Assembly: GCF_007747445.1 (NCBI RefSeq)
Contig: NZ_CP036425.1
Coordinates: 3,828,175-3,892,174, forward strand
DNA: 64,000 nucleotides
Source: Poriferisphaera corsica
GTDB taxonomy: Bacteria > Planctomycetota > Phycisphaerae > Phycisphaerales > Phycisphaeraceae
Reading direction: 5' to 3'
The notes below the pieces were generated by a model, which had not been told where the DNA came from, searched no databases, and was given only the letters and a program-made list of their open reading frames with translations. The position numbers and the translations under genes are program-made. Shown piece after piece: positions 1-8,188 of the stretch (the stretch's first letter is position 1; the number at the start of each line of letters is the position of its first letter).

Positions 1-27
1 GTGCGCGCAAATGCAAAAGCGCATTTT

Positions 28-43
28 TGGCACGCGGTTTGCA
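28..43 (+). promoter_or_regulatory. Sigma-54 (-24/-12) promoter
   Basis: TGGCACG, four bases, then TTGCA, with the GG and GC doublets separated by exactly ten bases, matches the RpoN consensus. It points towards the zinc-ribbon gene at 219. The stretch after it holds imperfect inverted repeats rich in TGCGCAC (around 38-72 and 121-154). No activator gene is visible nearby. A second site of the same type lies at 34893. Confidence 0.6.
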
Positions 44-218
44 TATGCGCACGGATGTGTGCATATGTGAGCAGATTATTTTTATTCTATTCGTCAATTA
101 GATTGAGTATAAGACTTTGATGTGCGCGCGATCCCATTTTTGCGCACAGATTGTCATGATCTTGAACTGAGTCTTTTTCTAAACGAGTAGAAACAAAGCA
201 TGGCTGCAAACGTCTTGA

Positions 219-1961
219 ATGATGGGTGAACTAATCCTATTTATTTTGAAAAGCGATGTAATGGAAAAACCGGGAATTGAAATGATTGAGCCGATGGCAA
301 CGTATGTCATGGGTTCGGACGTGGACTTTGTTGAGATGGGTCTACTATCAAAGGGTGAGCGGGGCGGGGTTTATATGCTTGAGTATGCGCGGGGGATAGA
401 TTTGTGGGGACTGGGATGGCATTACTGGATTGAGATTGCGGGGCTGATGGCGGTGATGTTGATCGTGATTGGGATGGTCGGAATCTATAGACGGCGCAGG
501 AAATTGGCGGATGTGAGGCCTGGTGAATCCTACTGCAGTCATTGCGGGTATGGGCTGAGCGGTTTGAAGCAAGGGGCGAGCCAATGCCCGGAATGCGGAG
601 CGAAAGATGTAGGCGAGAGCGGTAAGCGGCGGCGGGTGATGAAACGGATCAAAGGAGGAACCGGTTGGCGATGGGCGATGGTTTTCGGTGCTGTATTGAT
701 TGCTGCGATGACGGGGGTGTTCTGGTTTGGCGCGGAAAATGAGCATGTGTGGGTGGACAATATGGCGAAGGTGATGGGGGCAGGCGATGGGGTGAAAGTG
801 AAGAGTAGTTATGCGGGTGATGATCAGATGATTCGTCGGCTTGGGATCAAGAGTTGGCTTAAAGGGAAGGATTATGAGAGCCGATGGGCGTACCGGGCGT
901 GCAAGGCGGTGTTGAGTGATGAGCTGATGAAAGTGGTGGATGGGCATAGCGTGCAGCAGGTGAATGTACTGCGGGCAAAGGGGGTAGGGAGAGTGAGGGG
1001 GAAGGATGGTGATGCGGGGCGGGTTGAAATTAAAACAATCTCTATTCGCGGAATAGACGATTGGGATTGCAAGCCTCAGGAGAATCTTCATATAGGACAG
1101 GTGCCGACAGCGCCGATGTTGATTCGATTTGGCGATCGAACATGGTTTTATGAGGGATGGATTGGATCACATCACGATCGGCTGTTTATGGTGGATGAAT
1201 CTAAAAATGTAATGCAAGAAATTGTGTTTGATCAGAGCGGTATGGCGGAGTTTTATGATTTACTTCGAGGCCGACCCGAGACGATGTCGTATAAGATTTC
1301 GGATGGGCTGTATTTGCTGCATCAATCGAATCACTGGGAAGCAAAGCGATTAGGCGAAAGGGCGTGGCATCACTTTTATGTGTTTGATTTTGATCAGAAA
1401 GTTTTAGGCCATTACAACAGTTTTGCGGATGTTATGGAGATGAATGTGGGGGCTTGGATGTTGGTTCAGGATGCACTGATGAAGCTTCGGTTGGAACATT
1501 TAAAAGGAGATAATCAGGTTGGGAATCGTCAGCGGTTTTTTGAAATATTGGGTGATAGGTGGATGAGTTTGAGTGAGCCGCTTGAAGCAAAGCCAGTTGA
1601 ATACAGCAAACATATTGCGTATATGGGCAATTTTACCTACACGATTCCGGCGATTGATCGAAAGATGAGTAATCGCTGGCGCGTGAGGGGAGATATGAAG
1701 GGGGACATGGGGGGGATCATGGGAAGAGACGTCAAGATGAATACGGATGGGGAGATTTTTGTTGATCGTCGGGCAAGTGCGATTTGTAAGATTGCGATGC
1801 CTTGGGATGCGATCGTGGAATCGAGGATGGATGATGAGGGATACTTGTATGTGATCGGGATGCAAAAACATGGCAATGATGAGCGGTTTGGGGTTTGGGT
1901 TTATGATTTGCCCGCCCCCCCCAGAAGCCCCCGGAAAACTTTTGGAAAAGCGGGTATTTGA
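219..1961 (+). CDS. Zinc-ribbon membrane protein, planctomycete-type hypothetical
   Basis: I do not recognise a function. After a soluble N-terminal segment there is one membrane helix (about residues 68-88), then a zinc ribbon made of two CxxC pairs (CSHCG and CPECG, about residues 107-126). A second helix follows (about 150-170) and then a long extracytoplasmic C-terminal domain rich in aromatic residues. It is clearly paralogous to the protein at 36799-38589: both share a GERGGVY-like stretch, a DLW motif before the first helix, the zinc ribbon, and a WVYD motif near the end. The start is uncertain. Met15 (position 261) aligns better with the paralogue and no good ribosome site is seen. 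The last residues follow a C8 run at 1915-1922, and a slip there would give a different C-terminus (see findings). A sigma-54 promoter lies at 28-43. Confidence 0.7.
   Translation: MMGELILFILKSDVMEKPGIEMIEPMATYVMGSDVDFVEMGLLSKGERGGVYMLEYARGIDLWGLGWHYWIEIAGLMAVMLIVIGMVGIYRRRRKLADVRPGESYCSHCGYGLSGLKQGASQCPECGAKDVGESGKRRRVMKRIKGGTGWRWAMVFGAVLIAAMTGVFWFGAENEHVWVDNMAKVMGAGDGVKVKSSYAGDDQMIRRLGIKSWLKGKDYESRWAYRACKAVLSDELMKVVDGHSVQQVNVLRAKGVGRVRGKDGDAGRVEIKTISIRGIDDWDCKPQENLHIGQVPTAPMLIRFGDRTWFYEGWIGSHHDRLFMVDESKNVMQEIVFDQSGMAEFYDLLRGRPETMSYKISDGLYLLHQSNHWEAKRLGERAWHHFYVFDFDQKVLGHYNSFADVMEMNVGAWMLVQDALMKLRLEHLKGDNQVGNRQRFFEILGDRWMSLSEPLEAKPVEYSKHIAYMGNFTYTIPAIDRKMSNRWRVRGDMKGDMGGIMGRDVKMNTDGEIFVDRRASAICKIAMPWDAIVESRMDDEGYLYVIGMQKHGNDERFGVWVYDLPAPPRSPRKTFGKAGI
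1915..1922 (+). repeat. C8 homopolymer inside a gene end
   Basis: Eight C residues lie 42 bases before the stop codon of the zinc-ribbon gene. Both other frames stay open beyond the run, so polymerase or ribosome slippage would change the C-terminus. Confidence 0.8.
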
Positions 1962-2052
1962 ATTATTGGAATGATGACAATGGGGATTCTCGCTTGATTG
2001 GAAGTATGCCTGGGTGGTTGTGTTACAGGGATTTTATTGGCTCGCCGCGAGG

Positions 2053-2130
2053 TGTCGCGGCGGCTATGGATAGGATGTCGGTATATAAAACACTCATGAG
2101 TGTGAGCGTTTTGACTAAACCTAATGCCTA
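2053..2130 (+). repeat. Direct repeat copy 1, with terminator-like palindrome
   Basis: This copy carries the string CGGCGGCTATGGAT, then GATGTCGGTATATAAAA, a palindrome (ACACTCA/TGAGTGT at 2090-2103) and GAGCGTTTT. The same order recurs at 2339-2425. It lies just past the zinc-ribbon gene and may serve as its terminator. Confidence 0.6.
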
Positions 2131-2287
2131 ATTAGATGTTTATGATTGCTGGAAAGTACACCCGGAAGTGATCCCAGCAGTTAGTAGACGTTTAATTTTC
2201 GTTCTCGTCTGTTGGGTGGTTAAAAGAAGTTGGGCATGATGCGGAGGAAAGCGATTGCAGGCGAATGGAAGTTTGATTGAAGAACAT

Positions 2288-2308
2288 CCCACGACCGGCG
2301 GTCGTGGG
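2288..2308 (+). repeat. 21-bp hairpin element, copy 1
   Basis: Perfect nine-base arms CCCACGACC and GGTCGTGGG around a GGC centre, followed by CTTG. It belongs to a family of six in the window whose stems vary in compensating pairs. Confidence 0.75.
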
Positions 2309-2338
2309 CTTGAAATTGCGGCGATGAGGCCCAATACG

Positions 2339-2425
2339 TCACGCGGCGGCTATGGATGAGATGTCGGTATATAAAAAACGCTCACGGGATGTGAGCGTTT
2401 GAGGAATGTCTAATTCATCGTTAGA
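2339..2425 (+). repeat. Direct repeat copy 2
   Basis: Diverged second copy of the element at 2053-2130, about 285 bp further on. It contains the dacB terminator hairpin and ends in a CTAAT...GTTAGATG string. Confidence 0.6.
2373..2400 (-). terminator. Intrinsic terminator of dacB
   Basis: A perfect ten-base stem (AAACGCTCAC with GTGAGCGTTT) around a five-base loop. Read on the minus strand it is followed by a run of T. It sits about 110 bases past the dacB stop. Confidence 0.7.
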
Positions 2426-2447
2426 TGTGTGTTTGTTTGGGAGACAC

Positions 2448-2468
2448 CCCGACACCGGCGGTGTCGGG
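2448..2468 (+). repeat. 21-bp hairpin element, copy 2
   Basis: Perfect arms CCCGACACC and GGTGTCGGG around GGC, with ACAC before and CTTG after. Compared with copy 1, the base changes in one arm are matched by complementary changes in the other. Confidence 0.75.
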
Positions 2469-2509
2469 CTTGAGATTTAAATGTGTCAAAACAAGTGTGT
2501 GTGGGAGGG

Positions 2510-4057
2510 TTATTTCTTTTCGGCTTCTTTGTTTTTGTTGTAGGTGCCGAGTGGGTCGAAGAGGTAGGCGCAAGCTGCGTCTTGAGCGGCGTTGACTTCA
2601 CGGGTTGGAACGGTGTAGTTGTTGCACATGAATGAGAAGATGAAGGGTTGTCCGGCTTCGGATTCGATGTAGCCGGAGAGTGTGCGTGCGTAGGAGATGT
2701 AGCCGGTTTTGGCCCGGACTTTACCGCGAGCGGGTGAGTTTTTAAGACGACGGCCGAGGGAACCATCGACGCCGGCGATGGGGAGTGATTGGATGAATGA
2801 TTCTTTAGCTTTGGAATCGGTGGCCATGTATCGGAGGAGGTGCACCATCTGGCGAGGTTGGAAGTTATTGCGTGATGAGAGGCCGGAACCGTCGTAGATG
2901 TTGACGGCGTCGGGTTGCGGGCCGTCGATTGATTTGAACCATTCTTTGACGGCGATGGCGGCGGAGGCGAATGAGCCTGATTTGCCGGTGTTGATGGCGA
3001 GGGTGCGGCCGAAGAGATCGGCGAAGAGGTTGTGAGAAGGTTTGTTGACGACGGCTGCGAGGTCGTGAAGTGATGGTGAGACGTGGGTGATGACGGTTGT
3101 GCGTTTAGAGGCGCTGTCGATGCCTTCGATTTCGAAGGATTTGAGGTCACGGATATTGGAGGCTTTGCCTTGGACTTCGACACCGGCGTCGAGGAGCGCT
3201 TGTTTGAAAAGGTGTGCTGCGTATTTAGGTGAGTTCCAGATGGAGGCGCGTTCGCGGTATTCTTTTTTATCGAGTGCGACGTTGCCAGAGAAGATGACGG
3301 TGTTGGATTCTGGGTCACGCCAGACAACGTCGGCGTTGGTGGATTGGCCGGCGGAAACAGTTTTGGCTTTGTTGACGATGTTGATGTAGTCAGTGTCGGG
3401 GACGATGCGGAGGATGGGTTTGTCGCCGACTTTTTTGCCGGGGGCGATGTAGATGCGGACAGTGTTTTCTTCGATGTTGAGGCCTGAGGAGCCTGCGGCG
3501 TACCAGTAGGGGATGTCAGAGAGAGACCAGTCGCCGTTGTAGTATTCTACGGGGAGGATGCGGGGGTCGCCGATGATGCGGCCGTAGACTTTGTCGATGC
3601 CGGCTTCTTTGATCTGGCGTGCCCACTCGGCGAAGAGTGCGGTTGATTCAGTGTTACCGGCTGGATGCCAGGCACCGAGTGACGGGTCAGCGGAGCCGAC
3701 GATGACGAGATCACCGTTGAGAGCACCATTGCGGATTGAGCCGACGGCGTCGACTTTGGTTTCATAGCGGAAGTCCGAGCCAAGGGTGTCGAGCGTGGCG
3801 GCGGAGGTGAAGATCTTCATGTTAGAAGCAGGGGTGAACTGCTTGTTGCGGTTTTGCTGGTAGATGATGTCGCCGTCGATGGTCTCGACGGTGATGCCCC
3901 AGAATGCGTTGGCGAATTTTTCCTGGTTGAAGATCGCGTCGAGCTTTTCTTTGACCTCGGAGGTGGAGAGGGTGGTTTGGGCAGAAAGCGCGGTTGAGAA
4001 TGAGAGAAGCAGGAGCAGCGCGAAGAGGCTGGATGATTTGAAGAAGTTGCGTGTCAT
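2510..4057 (-). CDS. dacB: D-alanyl-D-alanine carboxypeptidase/endopeptidase (PBP4 type, family S13)
   Basis: This enzyme trims or cleaves peptidoglycan stem peptides in the periplasm. A signal peptide ends near residue 26 (ALSAQ). The three serine-enzyme motifs of the penicillin-binding fold are all present: SxxK as S78-N-M-K81, SxN near residue 391 (SSRN) and KTG near residue 449 (AKTGYI). The length of 515 residues fits the S13 family, which carries an extra domain between the first two motifs. The next upstream gene on the same strand is an M14 peptidase lipoprotein, followed by a divergent amidase, so three cell-wall hydrolases are clustered. A terminator follows at 2373-2400. Confidence 0.93.
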   Translation of the reverse strand: MTRNFFKSSSLFALLLLLSFSTALSAQTTLSTSEVKEKLDAIFNQEKFANAFWGITVETIDGDIIYQQNRNKQFTPASNMKIFTSAATLDTLGSDFRYETKVDAVGSIRNGALNGDLVIVGSADPSLGAWHPAGNTESTALFAEWARQIKEAGIDKVYGRIIGDPRILPVEYYNGDWSLSDIPYWYAAGSSGLNIEENTVRIYIAPGKKVGDKPILRIVPDTDYINIVNKAKTVSAGQSTNADVVWRDPESNTVIFSGNVALDKKEYRERASIWNSPKYAAHLFKQALLDAGVEVQGKASNIRDLKSFEIEGIDSASKRTTVITHVSPSLHDLAAVVNKPSHNLFADLFGRTLAINTGKSGSFASAAIAVKEWFKSIDGPQPDAVNIYDGSGLSSRNNFQPRQMVHLLRYMATDSKAKESFIQSLPIAGVDGSLGRRLKNSPARGKVRAKTGYISYARTLSGYIESEAGQPFIFSFMCNNYTVPTREVNAAQDAACAYLFDPLGTYNKNKEAEKK

Positions 4058-4164
4058 GTTGTTATCCCTGTGAATCGTGTTGTGATGGAAGGTGTGGCTG
4101 TGTGGTGTGTGCGGAGGTGTGATTAGATGTTCAGTTTAAAGGTTGTTGGTTTGAGCCGGAATGA

Positions 4165-4944
4165 TTATTTGCCCGTAGTCGTGATTGTCGGGTCGTCGGG
4201 GAATGTGATGGCGGCGAGGATTGAGTCGATGTAGCGATCCCAGATGTCGATTGAGGGGATTGAGTTGGCGTCGCGGTGGAGTTCAAATGTGATGATGGGG
4301 ATATTGAGGTCGTTGCCAGCCCATGAGCCGAGGGAGCCGGGACGAGAGCCGAGTTTTTTGACGGGGAGCGAGGTGAATTTGCCCATGTGTTCGGCGAGGG
4401 GTTGTGCTGGGCCGTCGTAGTCGATGCATTTGAGGGGTTGATGCATCATGATGATGCGATCGGGCTTCGCGTTGAGGATGAGGTCATGGAGGATCTGAGA
4501 TTCGGGTTCTGAGAGGGCTTCCCTACCATAGCGATTCGAGTTTTTACGGTTATTTGCTCCAAAATTCCGGTTTAAATCGATGCCGTTGGCGTTGAAGCGC
4601 TGCTTGGCGGCGATGCCGTCGGGGTTGAGTGCTGGGACGATGATGACGGAGCGGTCTTTGAGGAGAGCGGGGTTTTGTTCGAGGAAGCCGATAAGACGCC
4701 AAAAAGCGGGGGTCGCGGCGGCTTCGTTGCCGTGGATACCGCAGACGAGGAGGACGGTATCGGGTGATGTGGCGGTGGTGTCGGTGAGGGTTGTGGCGGA
4801 AATGGGGCGATCTTGGATGGAGCGGCCAAGGATTTGGTCGGTGCGGTGGATGGTTGAAGAAACTAAGGGAGGAGATGGGGTAACGGCACAGCCAAAGAGG
4901 GATGTGAGACACAAAGCGAATATGGCGATGTAAATTGATTTCAT
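4165..4944 (-). CDS. M14-family zinc carboxypeptidase lipoprotein (MpaA-like)
   Basis: The protein is a probable lipid-anchored metallopeptidase. The lipobox ends at Cys19 (SLFGC). M14 landmarks are visible: the zinc ligands H71 and E74 in GIHGNE, the substrate-binding DLNRNF with R126, a third ligand at about H168, and a catalytic Glu at about E221 in TFELH. The short domain of about 240 residues resembles murein peptide amidase A and the succinylglutamate desuccinylase-like branch. Linkage to dacB and an amidase favours peptidoglycan peptide cleavage, but that is an inference. The start has no clear ribosome site, and the predicted divergent promoter (-10 at 4952-4957) would make the mRNA almost leaderless. 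Confidence 0.82.
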   Translation of the reverse strand: MKSIYIAIFALCLTSLFGCAVTPSPPLVSSTIHRTDQILGRSIQDRPISATTLTDTTATSPDTVLLVCGIHGNEAAATPAFWRLIGFLEQNPALLKDRSVIIVPALNPDGIAAKQRFNANGIDLNRNFGANNRKNSNRYGREALSEPESQILHDLILNAKPDRIIMMHQPLKCIDYDGPAQPLAEHMGKFTSLPVKKLGSRPGSLGSWAGNDLNIPIITFELHRDANSIPSIDIWDRYIDSILAAITFPDDPTITTTGK

Positions 4945-4951
4945 GAGTGTG

Positions 4952-4997
4952 AATATAACACTTGCATAAGTGTTGGGACAAGTCTTATATTAGACTT
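4952..4997. promoter_or_regulatory. Overlapping divergent promoters embedded in two palindromes
   Basis: Plus strand: -35 TTGCAT (4962-4967) and -10 TATATT (4986-4991), 18 bases apart, for the amidase. Minus strand: -35 TTGTCC (4976-4981) and -10 TATATT (4952-4957), 18 bases apart, for the M14 gene. A perfect palindrome AACACTT-GCAT-AAGTGTT covers 4957-4974. A second, AAGTCT-TATATT-AGACTT, covers 4980-4997. Either could bind a regulator controlling both genes. Confidence 0.55.
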
Positions 4998-5051
4998 CGG
5001 ACGGTGGGATCTGATTTCCATGACTAGATCAAGAATAAACGGAGCTAAGCT

Positions 5052-6284
5052 ATGAGGCGGATGATGTTAACTGGGTTGGCGGGATTGACACTATCGAGTG
5101 CGATGCTGGTTGGTTGTGTAGATCAGACAAAGATCGTTGAGAAGCCGACAAAGGTGGATGCGTTCTTAGAGCGTGTTGAAAAAGGTGAGCCGATGCCTGT
5201 TGAGGAGATTCTGGCTTACATCGAAAATGATCGAGATGCGTTTAATGGATGGGGTGAAGGGTATGAGTTCCCGGTGCATCCGGCTGAGAAACATTTGAAG
5301 GGCTGGACGATTGTACTGGATCCGGGTCATGGTGGTGATGCACATAAGAAAAATTGGAAGCGCGGGCCAACGGGCGTACGCGAGGCAGCGATCAATCTGC
5401 GTGTTGGTTTGATCCTGAAGGCGCTGCTTGAGAACAGTGGTGCGCAGGTGAAACTGACGCGTGCGGATGATTCATATGATATGAGTTTGGCGGAGCGTGC
5501 TGAAGTTGCGAACACGATTGTGCGGAAGCGTGATGGTGGTGTTGGTGCGGACTTGTTTGTATCGCTGCATCATAATGCCTCTGGGCCGACGGCGAACTAT
5601 ACGACAGTTTGGTTCCATGGGCCGGTGAAGTGGTCGGAACCAGATTTAGATCCGGCGAAGTATGTGGCACATGAATTGGGATGGGCGCTGCGAACACAGG
5701 TCGCGAAGACGAGCCCGATCATGAACGATCAGCAGATGTATGCCAAGGGGTTTGGCGTGCTGAAGATGACACGCGTGCCAGCGTTTTTGTGTGAGAGTTC
5801 GTTTCACACGAACCCCGACGAAGAACAACGGTTGCGTGATGCAGAGTATAACCTGCGAGAAGCGTATGCCATCTACAAAGGTTTGACTGAGTACGCATAT
5901 GGCGGACGGCCAACCCAGGAAGCACCTAACGTAAAGATAGATGGTTCTGAGATGGTGATTGAGACAGTGCTTGATGATGGCAGCGATAAGGGGTGGTGGG
6001 GCCATGACAAGGAGCGTACAGTAGCATCGACTGTGAACGTCAATGTGAACGGCGTACAAGCATTCGCGAAGTACGATGCGAAGAGCAAGAAGCTTATCGC
6101 GAAGGTTGCTGTGGCAGATTTACCTGAAGCGGAAAGCTATGAGGTCTGGGTACATCACCAGAATATGTTCAAGCACTCGAACTACCCACAACGCTATAGC
6201 GTAGCATTTAGTGAAGGGTTAGTTGATGGCGCGAAAGCAGAATCGAAAGCGATGCTGGTGAAGCGTAATGGCATAGAAGACTAA
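5052..6284 (+). CDS. N-acetylmuramoyl-L-alanine amidase, lipoprotein (amidase_3)
   Basis: It cleaves the bond between MurNAc and the stem peptide. A lipobox ends at about Cys22 (LVGC). The catalytic domain spans about residues 85-290. The zinc site is formed by His in LDPGHGG (about 93), Glu in TGVREAAINL (about 113) and His in SLHHNAS (about 173), with the catalytic Glu in FLCESSFHTN (about 247). A roughly 120-residue C-terminal extension follows, of unknown role, probably beta-rich. A GGAG site precedes the start. It is transcribed divergently from the M14 gene and ends at a strong terminator (6362-6387). Confidence 0.92.
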   Translation: MRRMMLTGLAGLTLSSAMLVGCVDQTKIVEKPTKVDAFLERVEKGEPMPVEEILAYIENDRDAFNGWGEGYEFPVHPAEKHLKGWTIVLDPGHGGDAHKKNWKRGPTGVREAAINLRVGLILKALLENSGAQVKLTRADDSYDMSLAERAEVANTIVRKRDGGVGADLFVSLHHNASGPTANYTTVWFHGPVKWSEPDLDPAKYVAHELGWALRTQVAKTSPIMNDQQMYAKGFGVLKMTRVPAFLCESSFHTNPDEEQRLRDAEYNLREAYAIYKGLTEYAYGGRPTQEAPNVKIDGSEMVIETVLDDGSDKGWWGHDKERTVASTVNVNVNGVQAFAKYDAKSKKLIAKVAVADLPEAESYEVWVHHQNMFKHSNYPQRYSVAFSEGLVDGAKAESKAMLVKRNGIED

Positions 6285-6335
6285 CCTTCTGTTAGTCGAT
6301 TTAGTCTTGATATACAACAGCTGCTGCTGTGAAGT

Positions 6336-6387
6336 GGCAGGGGAACTGATTTCCCACTAAGGCCCTGCGAAAGCAGGGCTTTTTTTG
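6336..6387 (+). terminator. Tandem hairpins and intrinsic terminator of the amidase gene
   Basis: A weak hairpin (AGTGG...CCACT) is followed by GCCCTGC-GAAA-GCAGGGC at 6362-6379 and an eight-T tract. Confidence 0.85.
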
Positions 6388-6931
6388 TTGCGTACGGTGA
6401 CTATTGAGCGGTAAGTGTAATAAATCTATTCTTACAATTCTCCTCATCCACCTAATCGTTAGTTATCTCTAATTGCTTCGGCTAGGTGAGATGGACGATC
6501 AAACGATCTTTTCGCCAGACATAAAGCGAGAGATCTATTCGATATTTGAAGATCGATTCTTGTCGTTGTAACGACTGAAAGATGAGAAGCAACAAGAACC
6601 GAAAAGGGGAGAAGCAGTGATAAAGATTGAAGCAGAAAAACTGACGAAACCGTGTCACACGATACTGCGGGAGAAGAATCTGTGAAAAGGTATGCCTGCA
6701 GCGATGATTAGCTGTAGGCATTGTATGAGATAAACTGTGCATATGATTGCGGTGGATACTATATTCATATCTATCTAATCATTAGTTTGTTTGACTAGCT
6801 ATAGCCATGTGTTAATGGATACGTCTTTTGAGGCATGGTTATTGCGTCTGATTGCGTTTGGTTTCGATGAGTTTTTGTTGTGTTCGTGCAACTTGATGCG
6901 TGTGTATATCAGCGGCTGATGCAAGTCCATA
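6388..6931. other. Intergenic, no gene supported
   Basis: AT-rich spacer. It holds one copy of the 19-bp CTATCTAATNATTAGTTAG motif (6771-6789) and a related partial string near 6451. An 86-codon minus-strand frame here lacks coding character. Confidence 0.5.
6771..6789 (+). repeat. 19-bp AT-rich motif, copy 1
   Basis: CTATCTAATCATTAGTTTG matches the consensus CTATCTAATNATTAGTTAG at all but one position. CTATAG lies 12 bases beyond it. Confidence 0.55.
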
Positions 6932-6948
6932 GGGGGGGGGGGGGGGGG
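6932..6948 (+). repeat. G17 homopolymer
   Basis: Seventeen G residues end one base from the stop codon of the minus-strand hydrolase gene, so its mRNA carries a C17 tract directly after the stop. Confidence 0.9.
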
Positions 6949-6949
6949 A

Positions 6950-8188
6950 TTAGTGCATGCTCACCTGGTGTGACATGGGTTGGTAGTGGAGGCCGGCGAT
7001 GGCGTTGGTTCGCGGTGCGGCGGCGGGATTGAGATTGGTGTCGAAGAAATTGACGATGGATTGCCAAGTGGCTTGTTTATAGAGGAGTGACCAGTGATCG
7101 TCGCCGGGGAAGGTGATGCGTGTTGTGTTTTTCGGGCGGGCGGTTTGGATTTGTTCGGAGGCATATGACGGGCAGATCTGGTCGGATGTGCCGTGGAGGA
7201 GGAGGAGTGGGGTTTGAGTTTTGGTGATGGCGGTGGAGGGTGAGAAGGTGTCGGGATTGACGCGGAGACGTGAGGCGGCTTCACGGAGGCCGTCTTCGAC
7301 GAGGTTGTTACCGCCGAGGGATTGAAGGGTGGCGTAGAGTTCTGGGTGGAAGATTTTTGCGATGTTCATAGGCGCGGTGGTGTCGGCCATGAAGTTATTG
7401 GGGGAGATTGAGGCGATGGCTTTGATGCGTGGGTCGTTGGCGCCGGCGAAGATGGACATCATTGAGCCGTAGGAGTGACCCATGATGCCGAGGTTACCTG
7501 AGAGGAGGTTACGGTCTTGGAGGTCGTCAACGAGTTGTTTGAGGTCATGGGTTTCGAGCTTGCCGAAAGTGATCTGTTCACCGGTAGAATCGCCTTGGCC
7601 GCGCAGGTCGGGCATGATGACACGGTAACCTTGGTTGGAGAGAACAGCGGCGAGTGGCCAGAGGTAAGGTTCTTTGCGGGTGTAGCCGGAGTGACCTTGT
7701 AGAAGGATGATGGTGCCGCGTGGTTTTGCGATATATTTTTGGCGGAGTGTGGTTTCATTGACAGCGGGATGAGAGATGGTGATGCAGAGTTGATAGGGGA
7801 GGTAGTCGGCGGAGATGGTGCGGTTGTGCGTAGCGATGGGCATGGGTTCTGCGTCACGGACAGCTTTCTCCCAAGGTTTATCGTCATGGAGAGAGAAATC
7901 GGAGTGGACGTAGTAAAAGTTGGGCTTAGGTTCGACGACAAAGTAGGTCATCAGGGCGGCATGTTTGCCACGGCCGACGGGGAGGACATTGGCGGCATCG
8001 AAAAGGAATGGGATATCCCGGGAGATGTCTTCGTTGGCTTTAACTTTGATGGTGAAGTTAGAAGCGGTGGGATTTGGCGCTTTGAGCACCTGATCGGCAA
8101 TGATACCCTGCAAGCAGCCTGGCAGGGTGAAAATGGACAGGAGCAGGAAGAGAATGGCAAAGCCAAAACGACGGGTAGGAATGCGCAT
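6950..8188 (-). CDS. Alpha/beta hydrolase lipoprotein
   Basis: A serine hydrolase of the alpha/beta fold, probably anchored to a membrane. Starting at Met (8188) gives a clean lipobox ending at Cys25 (LPGC). The 13 extra upstream codons would spoil the signal peptide. The nucleophile lies in MGHSYGSM (Ser about 241), with an acid in HGTSDQICP (about 338) and a His in GDDHWSLL (about 366). An oxyanion-type stretch ILLQGHSGY and the DLRGQGDS motif precede the nucleophile. The substrate cannot be told. It could be an esterase, a lipase or a peptidase. The gene stands alone. Confidence 0.8.
   Translation of the reverse strand: MRIPTRRFGFAILFLLLSIFTLPGCLQGIIADQVLKAPNPTASNFTIKVKANEDISRDIPFLFDAANVLPVGRGKHAALMTYFVVEPKPNFYYVHSDFSLHDDKPWEKAVRDAEPMPIATHNRTISADYLPYQLCITISHPAVNETTLRQKYIAKPRGTIILLQGHSGYTRKEPYLWPLAAVLSNQGYRVIMPDLRGQGDSTGEQITFGKLETHDLKQLVDDLQDRNLLSGNLGIMGHSYGSMMSIFAGANDPRIKAIASISPNNFMADTTAPMNIAKIFHPELYATLQSLGGNNLVEDGLREAASRLRVNPDTFSPSTAITKTQTPLLLLHGTSDQICPSYASEQIQTARPKNTTRITFPGDDHWSLLYKQATWQSIVNFFDTNLNPAAAPRTNAIAGLHYQPMSHQVSMH

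Noticed and set aside
6482-6742. 86-codon minus-strand ORF
   Set aside because: No ribosome site, odd residue content, and no similarity to a known family.
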